A stretch of DNA of 39,653 nt from Pseudobdellovibrionaceae bacterium (GTDB taxonomy: Bacteria > Bdellovibrionota > Bdellovibrionia > Bdellovibrionales > Bdellovibrionaceae). Below are positions 33,872-39,653 of this stretch, in pieces. Both the position numbers and the translations under genes were made by a program. The notes under the pieces are model-generated. The model was not told where the DNA came from. It searched no databases and saw only the letters and a program-made list of their open reading frames with translations. The DNA lies in contig JAEUWH010000119.1 of the NCBI GenBank assembly GCA_016785955.1, positions 1 through 39,653 on the forward strand. Direction: 5' to 3'. Position 1 is the first letter of the stretch. Each line of letters opens with the position of its first letter.

Positions 33872-34537
33872 CTACTTCACTATTCCCAAGACATCAGACT
33901 CACGAATAATCATCACATTGCGACCTTCAACATCGATTTGACTTCCCGAAAACTGCGAGAAAACAACTTTGTCGCCAAGGGACACGTCTAACGGTTTTAC
34001 TTTTCCTTTTTTATTCATATGACCGCGACCGATCGCCATGACCTTGCCGTGGTAGTTTCCCGAAACGTCGGTCACAGTATCTGGAATGTATAAACCACCT
34101 GCAGTCACTTTTTCCGTCTCGCCAACCAGCACCACAATGCGATCGTCCAGCGGAGTTAAAAAACTTTGGAAGTAACTTTCAGATTTTTTACCATGCAGCG
34201 CCGATGTTTTGGCGCCGCCCGCTGCTGGGGACACAGATTTTCCACCTGTCGGTTTTGTCACAGTTTTTGTTTTCGCAGAGGCTTTGGGTTGAGTCAAAGA
34301 CTTGACCTTTGCTACTGGCTTAACTGACTTAGACAAAGGCTTGGCCGCCGATTTAACTGCTTTCGCTGGCTTAGCTGCCTTGCCTGATTTAGCTGTTTTC
34401 GCTGTTTGAGCGATTGGCTTAGCCGTGGACTTAAATTTATCTGTCGTTTTTGTTTTCGCTTTAATGACGGGTTTAGCCGTTTTCTTTGCGCTGACCTTTT
34501 TTGCCGGAGTCGTTTTTTTTACATTTTTCTTAGCCAT
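33872..34537 (-). CDS. GroES-like co-chaperonin fused to a histone-H1-like basic tail
   Basis: This protein of 221 residues comes in two parts. Residues 1 to about 125 consist of Lys, Ala, Pro, Thr and Ser in KPAK/AKKT-type repeats, like histone H1 or AlgP tails, with almost no acidic or hydrophobic residues. Residues about 128-221 are a complete Cpn10 domain: PLDDRIVVLV, TAGGLYIPDT (mobile loop), AIGRG, LGDKVVFSQFSG and a C-terminal MIIRESDVLGIVK. Normal GroES is about 95 residues without such a tail. No groEL is adjacent. The gene overlaps the preceding DUF507-like gene by 8 nt. The tail may bind nucleic acid or acidic surfaces. An ordinary groES probably exists elsewhere in the genome. Confidence 0.85.
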   Translation of the reverse strand: MAKKNVKKTTPAKKVSAKKTAKPVIKAKTKTTDKFKSTAKPIAQTAKTAKSGKAAKPAKAVKSAAKPLSKSVKPVAKVKSLTQPKASAKTKTVTKPTGGKSVSPAAGGAKTSALHGKKSESYFQSFLTPLDDRIVVLVGETEKVTAGGLYIPDTVTDVSGNYHGKVMAIGRGHMNKKGKVKPLDVSLGDKVVFSQFSGSQIDVEGRNVMIIRESDVLGIVK

Positions 34538-34799
34538 TTTTCTTTCTTTCCTCTTCGTAATATTTTTTATACAAAACTTCCCATTCCGGAGAGCTTTCCA
34601 CGACTCCTCGTTTCAGTGACGCCACTTTTTCTCGTGCGCGCTTGTCGATGGCCAAGTCCTCGTTGACGAATTCTTTAATCGCAAGCTTCGCCAGCCTCAA
34701 GGCTTGATCTTCGTCCGTGTAATCCACCATGTCGTCGTTCCAAATAGAATCCGTCAACAAATGAGCCCAATGAGATTGTCGCTCTTCGGATAAAATCAT
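34530..34799 (-). CDS. DUF507-like protein, second copy
   Basis: The protein has 89 residues, is highly charged and mostly helical, with WAHLLTDSIW at the N-terminus and WEVLYKKYYEEERKKNG at the end. I place it in the DUF507 family because of its size, helix pattern and pairing with the preceding gene, which is typical of deltaproteobacterial and Bdellovibrio relatives. The function of the family is unknown. The start overlaps the end of the first copy by 4 nt (34796-34799), and its end overlaps the GroES-like gene by 8 nt, so all three are tightly coupled. Confidence 0.68.
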   Translation of the reverse strand: MILSEERQSHWAHLLTDSIWNDDMVDYTDEDQALRLAKLAIKEFVNEDLAIDKRAREKVASLKRGVVESSPEWEVLYKKYYEEERKKNG

Positions 34800-35074
34800 A
34801 AGATCACCTTTTTCTCTTTTGCCAATTTTTGTTTTAGCAACGGATACATTTTGTAACGTTGAAATTCGCCAGAATTGGAACGCTCGAGCTTGTCCAACAT
34901 ATCATTCACTTCTTTTTCCAGATCCAGCTCTTTCTGAAAATCTTGTTTCAAGCTTTCAAGCATACGACTCATAACTTTTTTTTCGTAGGCTTTGAATTCA
35001 ATCACATGATTGTCTTTCCAGGCTTTCATTACTTTATTGACGATGACTTCGAGCTGCTGATTTGTTAGTTTCAT
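34796..35074 (-). CDS. DUF507-like protein, first copy
   Basis: The protein has 92 residues from ATG 35074 (MKLTNQQLEVIVNKVMKAW), with AAGGG about eight nt upstream. Upstream in-frame codons to 35149 would run into the divergent gene and are rejected. It is charged and helical, without signal peptide or membrane segment. It opens the operon DUF507-DUF507-GroES fusion-barrel. Its start codon is separated from that of the divergent penicillin-binding protein by only ATAT, so its promoter must lie inside the other gene's coding sequence. Confidence 0.72.
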   Translation of the reverse strand: MKLTNQQLEVIVNKVMKAWKDNHVIEFKAYEKKVMSRMLESLKQDFQKELDLEKEVNDMLDKLERSNSGEFQRYKMYPLLKQKLAKEKKVIL

Positions 35075-35078
35075 ATAT

Positions 35079-37463
35079 ATGCCCTTAATTCGAAGTCGAT
35101 TAAAGACCATTTTAATAGCTTTTACAATCACTCTGACGCTGTCGATCATCTACTCGGCCAACGCATTCACCAACTATGAAAAAGACCTCGAAGATCGTTT
35201 GAAATCCAAACAATTCCTTAATCCCACAGTTTTTTATGCCTCACCGATTGCTTTAAAAAAAGGATTTATTCTGCCCCGCGAATCCCTGTCGACGTATTTT
35301 GCTCGTCAAAACTTTAGAGAACGTCAAAAAGATCAGCGTATTATGGACGGGGACTATTTTTATGGCAAACGCGAGGACTGCCTTTCTATGGCTCCCGAAA
35401 TCACAAGCGAATATCAATCCTGTCTTTTTTTCGCTAAAAAATATCATTCCTCGTCTTCCGAAAGCGTCGCCGAAAGGGATATCTCAGTATTTCAAGTTTT
35501 TATGGATCCAGACTATCGCATACTAGAGATCCATTCAAATACACCACCAACGGCGCCTGAAATTATTGAGATGGATCCCGAAATTTTAGCTCAGTATTTA
35601 AGTACTGAGCCCATCATGCAAGAGGCCGTGGAAATCAAAGACCTACCGACGAATTGTCCCAATGCGATTATGGCCATTGAAGATGCCGATTTTCTGGAAC
35701 ACAAAGGCTATAGCATCAAAGGCACTGTGCGCGGAATATTGGCTCCCTTGCTGAAAGGGAAAAAGCCTCAGGGTGGCAGCACCATCACACAACAACTTGT
35801 CAAAAATTATTTTCTAACGAACGAGCGCACCGTGCGCCGGAAAGCCGAAGAATTTATTTTATCGGTTTTGATTGAAAAGAAAATGACCAAAGACGAAATT
35901 TTAGAAACTTACATGAACGTTATTTATATGGGACAAAACGGTCCGTTTCAGATTATCGGTTACGGCGCCGCCAGCCAATATTACTTCGATAAAAAGATCT
36001 CGGATTTACGGCTAGACGAATGCGCGTTACTGGCCGCCGTGTTGAACGGCCCTGGCGTCTATCATCCATTCAACAAACCCGAAAAAACGATGACGCGCAG
36101 AAATTTGGTCTTATCAAAAATGCAGCAATTAAAACTGATTTCTGATACCGAATACGAGGAAGCAATCCAAAAGCCGATGCCCAAGAAACGCACCTCACAG
36201 GCCTCGGAAACGGCGCCTTATTATTTAGACGCTGTTCGCAAGCAGCTTAAAAAATTAAATATCCCGGCCGAGGGTACGCGCATCCAAACTGGTTTAAATT
36301 TGGAATTACAACAAAAAGCGCAAGAATCTTTACAGGCTCACTTGGCGTCTTTGGAAAAAGACAATAAAAAATTAGCCGACAATAAAACAAAAGGTCTCTC
36401 TTTGGAAGGCGTGGTTCTGTCAACAGAACATCAAACCGGTATGGTTGATGTCTTGGTGGGCGGACGCAGTTTCCGGATGACCCAATTCAATCGGGCCACT
36501 GAAGGGCATCGTCAAGTGGGTTCTATTTTTAAACCATTGGTTTATTTGACGGCTTTAGAAAAAATTAAAACGGAAGAAGGATTTGTATCCCCGCCCACGG
36601 GCTTGGGAAAAATTTTTAGCAGCTATCGTCCCTTTACCCCCATGACGCCACTGAAAGATGAGCCTTTCGTATGGACAATGAACAAACGAAAATGGTCTCC
36701 AGAAAATTATGCTAAAAAATTTTTCGGCTCAGTGCCTTTTTACTATGCCTTGAAAAACTCTCTAAACGCATCGACCGCGATGCTGGGTCAAACAGTTGGC
36801 TTAGAGGATATCATCGCGAATGCCAAAAAATTAGGGGCCTATTCAGATTTAAAACCGTTTCCTTCGTTAACGCTGGGTGCGTTCGAGATGTATCCCGTAG
36901 AGGTTTTGCAGATATATTCGACATTGGCGAATATTGGAAAAAAAGTGAACTTAAGTTTCATCAAGCGGGTTTACAATTTTAAAAATGAACTGTTGTTTGA
37001 GCATAAACCCAGCCCGGAGGTTGTCGTTGATGATGTCATCACCTCGATCCTTTTAGGAGTGATGAAACAAACGCCTATTTCAGGTACTGCCAAGTCCTTG
37101 GCTAGCGCTGGTTTTGACATCCCCATCGCCGGAAAAACGGGAACGACGAATGATTATAAAGACACATGGTTTATCGGCATGACTCCGCTTAAAACAAGTT
37201 TAGTTTGGGTCGGTTATGATCAAAACGGAGTAACGGGTTTGACCGGCGGCTCGGGCGCAGTTCCCGTGTGGGCACAATTTATGAAAAGCGCCCTAAAGAA
37301 TCACCCCAAAATTGATTTCTTTTTTCCCGAAGATAAAATTCAACGGGTCATTATCGATAAAGACAAATTAACAAAAATGAATTTGAATGTTGATCTGGAG
37401 CCAGACTTAGCACCATTTGAACTGATTTTTGATAAAGAAAAAGTCCCCCCCGAATTGAACTAA
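35079..37463 (+). CDS. class A penicillin-binding protein, PBP1B-like
   Basis: This bifunctional peptidoglycan synthase has 794 residues. An N-terminal membrane anchor (about 9-30) is followed by a linker domain with VFYASPIALKKG. The GT51 glycosyltransferase has catalytic Glu 201 in EDADFLEHKG, then GGSTITQQLVKN and RRKAEEFILS. The transpeptidase has Ser 482 in SIFK, Ser-Leu-Asn at 561-563 and KTGT at 686-689. All active-site residues are present. It resembles MrcB (PBP1B) more than PBP1A in its linker. ATG 35079 is the only start that keeps the membrane anchor, but no Shine-Dalgarno is visible. Its promoter must lie in the divergent DUF507-like gene. The permease gene follows after 68 nt. 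Confidence 0.93.
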   Translation: MPLIRSRLKTILIAFTITLTLSIIYSANAFTNYEKDLEDRLKSKQFLNPTVFYASPIALKKGFILPRESLSTYFARQNFRERQKDQRIMDGDYFYGKREDCLSMAPEITSEYQSCLFFAKKYHSSSSESVAERDISVFQVFMDPDYRILEIHSNTPPTAPEIIEMDPEILAQYLSTEPIMQEAVEIKDLPTNCPNAIMAIEDADFLEHKGYSIKGTVRGILAPLLKGKKPQGGSTITQQLVKNYFLTNERTVRRKAEEFILSVLIEKKMTKDEILETYMNVIYMGQNGPFQIIGYGAASQYYFDKKISDLRLDECALLAAVLNGPGVYHPFNKPEKTMTRRNLVLSKMQQLKLISDTEYEEAIQKPMPKKRTSQASETAPYYLDAVRKQLKKLNIPAEGTRIQTGLNLELQQKAQESLQAHLASLEKDNKKLADNKTKGLSLEGVVLSTEHQTGMVDVLVGGRSFRMTQFNRATEGHRQVGSIFKPLVYLTALEKIKTEEGFVSPPTGLGKIFSSYRPFTPMTPLKDEPFVWTMNKRKWSPENYAKKFFGSVPFYYALKNSLNASTAMLGQTVGLEDIIANAKKLGAYSDLKPFPSLTLGAFEMYPVEVLQIYSTLANIGKKVNLSFIKRVYNFKNELLFEHKPSPEVVVDDVITSILLGVMKQTPISGTAKSLASAGFDIPIAGKTGTTNDYKDTWFIGMTPLKTSLVWVGYDQNGVTGLTGGSGAVPVWAQFMKSALKNHPKIDFFFPEDKIQRVIIDKDKLTKMNLNVDLEPDLAPFELIFDKEKVPPELN

Positions 37464-37531
37464 ACAGATATTGCTTTGGGTACTTGTATTCAAGATGGTC
37501 CCGAGCTATAGAGTCCACCATCGAGGTGAGC

Positions 37532-38917
37532 ATGCTAAGTAGTTTGGGGATCCTAATCAGTTTAGGTCTATTGATGTTTATGGCGTATCGAGGATTTTCG
37601 GTTATCTTTTTCGCCCCTATATTTGCGCTTTTGGCCGCGGCATTCGCGGGTTTTTCACCGCTACCGGCATTGACAGAATTATTTCTTCCTCAACTGGCGG
37701 GTTACGTAAAAGTCTACTTCCCATTTTTTCTTTTGGGCGCCGTTTTTGGTAAAATCATGGAACAATCTGGGGCCGCCGATGCGATTGCCCAAACTATCAC
37801 AAAAAAACTGGGGGCCAAGCACAGCCTACTGGCCGTTGTACTTTCCTGCGCCGTGCTGACGTACGGCGGGGTCAGCTTGTTTGTGGTGGCATTTGCCGTG
37901 TACCCATTCGGGGCTTCACTTTTTCGCAGCGCCAATATTCCTAAGCGACTGCTCCCCGCCACGATCGCCTTGGGCGCATTCACCTTTACAATGGATGCGT
38001 TGCCTGGAACACCGCAAATACAAAACTCGATCCCGATGAAATTCTTTAACACTGATTTGTATGCGGCACCGATTTTTGGAACGATTGGTGGACTGATGAT
38101 TTTTTTCTTGGGCTACGTTTATCTTGAATCTCAACGGAAAAAGGCCCAACAACAAGGTGAAGGCTATGGCACTGTCGCAGCCGGCGAGACACAACAAACA
38201 AACAGAGAAACTCCTTCTTTCGGAATCGCAATCTTGCCGCTTGTCAGCGTCTTGGTATTGACATTGGTTCTACAAAAAATTGTTTTTCCCAATTGGGATA
38301 TTTCACCGTGGGCGGTCGAGCCTCCTTATAAAATGGATCCGAACACGCTGAAAGGAACAATGAATAACTGGGCATTGATCATCGCCTTATCATGCGGAGT
38401 TTTTCTAGCTACGATTTTAAATCCCAAACGACTTTCTGGAAAGTTAGCTCACGCCATCAGCTTGGGCGCCAGCGGGTCACTGCTGGCGATCATGAATACT
38501 GCCTCCGAGGTGGGATTTGGTAATGTCATCAAAATTCTGCCAGGATTTAAAACCATCGCAGAGGCGATGATGAGTATCGGGCGTGGTGGAAGCCCCCTCT
38601 TATCCGAAGCTATTACCGTGAACGTGCTGTCAGGCGTGACCGGTTCGGCATCAGGAGGATTAAGCATTGCTCTAGATTCATTCGGACACGAGTATCTACG
38701 CTGGGCGAATGAATACGGAACCAGTCCCGAACTGCTTCACCGAGTGGCTTCGATGGCCTCGGGTGGAATGGATACTTTGCCGCATAACGGAGCCGTTATT
38801 ACATTGCTGGCCATCACGGGAATGACTCATAAACAATCCTATAAAGATATCTTTGTAATCACACTCATGAAAACGGCGGTCGTATTTATCCTGATTGGCT
38901 TTACCATGTTGTTCTAG
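37532..38917 (+). CDS. GntP-family permease, possibly for D-beta-hydroxybutyrate
   Basis: The protein has 461 residues with about 12 membrane segments. Start ATG 37532 has GAGGTGA just upstream, and the longer frame from 37484 would add a hydrophilic N-terminus. GntP hallmarks are GAVFGKIMEQSGAA near residue 70, the TYGGVSLFVVAFAVYPF segment and the C-terminal ASGGMDTLPHNGAVITLL block. This subfamily includes gluconate and hydroxybutyrate permeases. Conserved details do not decide the substrate, but the acetoacetyl-CoA synthetase in this window makes a ketone-body substrate plausible. It follows the PBP gene in the same direction with its own ribosome site. Confidence 0.87.
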   Translation: MLSSLGILISLGLLMFMAYRGFSVIFFAPIFALLAAAFAGFSPLPALTELFLPQLAGYVKVYFPFFLLGAVFGKIMEQSGAADAIAQTITKKLGAKHSLLAVVLSCAVLTYGGVSLFVVAFAVYPFGASLFRSANIPKRLLPATIALGAFTFTMDALPGTPQIQNSIPMKFFNTDLYAAPIFGTIGGLMIFFLGYVYLESQRKKAQQQGEGYGTVAAGETQQTNRETPSFGIAILPLVSVLVLTLVLQKIVFPNWDISPWAVEPPYKMDPNTLKGTMNNWALIIALSCGVFLATILNPKRLSGKLAHAISLGASGSLLAIMNTASEVGFGNVIKILPGFKTIAEAMMSIGRGGSPLLSEAITVNVLSGVTGSASGGLSIALDSFGHEYLRWANEYGTSPELLHRVASMASGGMDTLPHNGAVITLLAITGMTHKQSYKDIFVITLMKTAVVFILIGFTMLF

Positions 38918-39213
38918 AGAGCGCTTTTGCTCCAAGCGCCAAAAACAGTTCCTATTTTTTAGAAACTGCGTCTACTGAGTGGTTCTAAGTATGGAGGGGG
39001 GGGGCTCCCTTCATATTTTGTATATTTGAGCTCAGGTTACCTGCGTCTATTTTGAATAGAGAGCTTGGGTTTTGTTCGATCGTCGTTATGCGATAGGGAA
39101 AAACCAAAAGGCCTAAGTTACTAGTTTCCTATGTCGAAAATTTAAACGCGGAATAGACAAAAAAACGCCTAGATCTTCTTATATCGATTAATGATTCGAC
39201 TAATCACTTAGTC
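38918..39213. other. gene-free spacer with a nine-G run and a small hairpin
   Basis: GCGCTT-TTGCTCC-AAGCGC just after the permease can form a hairpin but lacks a U tract. A run of nine Gs at 38996-39004, set between GGA and CTCC, is the longest G homopolymer in the window. The rest shows no gene or promoter that I can support. Confidence 0.6.
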
Positions 39214-39214
39214 G
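39197..39214. promoter_or_regulatory. inverted repeat touching the GTG start of the last gene
   Basis: CGACTAA and TTAGTCG form perfect 7-bp arms around TCAC. The right arm ends on the first base of the GTG start codon at 39214. It could be an operator or an mRNA hairpin controlling translation. No Shine-Dalgarno sequence is visible. Confidence 0.5.
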
Positions 39215-39456
39215 TGAATACAAACCCTCATCAAATATTAGAACAAGTTAGAACTGAAAAACGTGAAATTGCCGAAACACTTATGAGCACGCAACAACAA
39301 AATGGAAGTGTAGAGATTACATTTACCAATGGCATTGCGGGACGGATCAGAGGAAGTGTTTCAAATTTCAGGATCGAAGATGGTCAGGCCGTATTTGAAA
39401 TCGGTGGTCAAACTCATAGCTTATTTAATGTTGGCGAAATAAGTCCAATCGAATAG
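39214..39456 (+). CDS. small hypothetical protein (80 aa)
   Basis: The 80-residue protein begins with a helical, Glu/Arg-rich segment (about 1-30). A beta-rich stretch follows (SVEITFTNGIAGRIRGSVSNFRIEDG, FEIGGQTHSLFNVGEIS), perhaps a small barrel. There is no signal peptide, no Cys and no recognised family. The start is GTG, the only start codon near the beginning of the open frame, without ribosome site but with a hairpin reaching its first base. Codon use looks coding. It is followed by a small hairpin at 39518-39534. Confidence 0.55.
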   Translation: MNTNPHQILEQVRTEKREIAETLMSTQQQNGSVEITFTNGIAGRIRGSVSNFRIEDGQAVFEIGGQTHSLFNVGEISPIE

Positions 39457-39517
39457 CCTTACCATTTAACTCTAAAATCTGCCTATCTCAGAAAACCTAC
39501 AATTTAAGTCCACTCCT

Positions 39518-39534
39518 GCTCAGCCTAGCTGAGC
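39518..39534 (+). terminator. possible terminator after the last gene
   Basis: GCTCAGC and GCTGAGC form a perfect 7-bp stem with a CTA loop, 61 nt past the stop. Only three Ts follow directly, then a T-rich stretch, so it would be weak. Confidence 0.45.
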
Positions 39535-39577
39535 TTTGTGGATTTAGTTTTTCTAAACAATCTGATAGCCGTTATTA

Positions 39578-39607
39578 AGAGCGATGTATAAGTAAATATG
39601 TCGCTCT
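39578..39607. other. inverted repeat near the right edge
   Basis: AGAGCGA and TCGCTCT are perfect 7-bp arms around 16 nt. It may belong to a terminator or promoter region of the next gene beyond the window. Confidence 0.35.
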
Positions 39608-39653
39608 AAGTTTTCAATAACTTTAGTAGTACACCAGGATCTTCTGGTTAAGC

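Noticed and set aside
34406-34666. Plus-strand Phe-rich ORFs opposite the GroES fusion
   Set aside because: They are antisense of Lys codons (TTT/CTT) and give artificial Phe/Leu-rich sequence.

Overview
The window looks like chromosomal DNA from a Gram-negative member of the Bdellovibrionota (Bdellovibrio-like). The reasons are a TIGR02147/DUF4423-type regulator, a tandem pair of DUF507-like genes, the pgpA-pncC-recA order, an outer-membrane beta-barrel and an OmpA protein, and many signal-peptide proteins of unknown function. Assignment is by recognition of protein families only. No database search was possible. No rRNA, tRNA, CRISPR array, insertion sequence or prophage gene was recognised.

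Left part (1-8.0 kb): the tail of a gene entering from outside, a small unrecognised ORF, an orphan membrane histidine kinase, and the rplM-rpsI operon with a strong promoter, a foldable leader and a clear terminator. truA follows, then a three-gene operon of large secreted proteins without recognised function (4.1-8.0 kb). A TIGR02147-type regulator is transcribed divergently from that operon.

Middle part (9-21.6 kb): a convergent terminator hairpin, then a thiamine-type ABC transporter (thiB-thiP-thiQ) preceded in the same operon by a DoxX-family membrane protein, with no visible TPP riboswitch. Next come a small zinc-ribbon protein, a D-Ala-D-Ala ligase, an ElbB-like protein and a thioredoxin-type glutathione peroxidase. 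A translationally coupled pair follows: an unknown protein and a cytoplasmic trypsin-like protease carrying a zinc ribbon. A Tyr/Asn/Arg-rich secreted protein precedes pgpA-pncC-recA, where recA sits behind a roughly 230-bp homopurine/homopyrimidine tract with a 25-bp direct repeat.

Right part (21.7-39.6 kb): an OmpA-like protein with two Ig-like segments lies 6 nt ahead of acetoacetyl-CoA synthetase. An AT-rich pocket (25.6-28.0 kb) then encodes two exported proteins with a shared Cys-Ile-x-Phe-Tyr motif just after the signal peptide: an agmatine-deiminase-superfamily protein and a kinase-like protein broken by a one-base frameshift. A CHASE2 protein with no output domain converges on a lysine-2,3-aminomutase-type radical SAM enzyme. 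After a secreted protein comes a minus-strand operon of DUF507, DUF507, a GroES domain fused to a histone-H1-like basic tail, and an outer-membrane barrel. Its first start codon is only 4 nt from that of a divergent class A penicillin-binding protein. A GntP-family permease, possibly for hydroxybutyrate, and a small unknown gene close the window.

The most unusual items are the GroES-H1 fusion operon, the exported deiminase/kinase-like pair with its frameshift and a nearby repeat shared with the window's left end, the coupled protease module, the output-less CHASE2 protein, and the structured leaders of recA and rplM.
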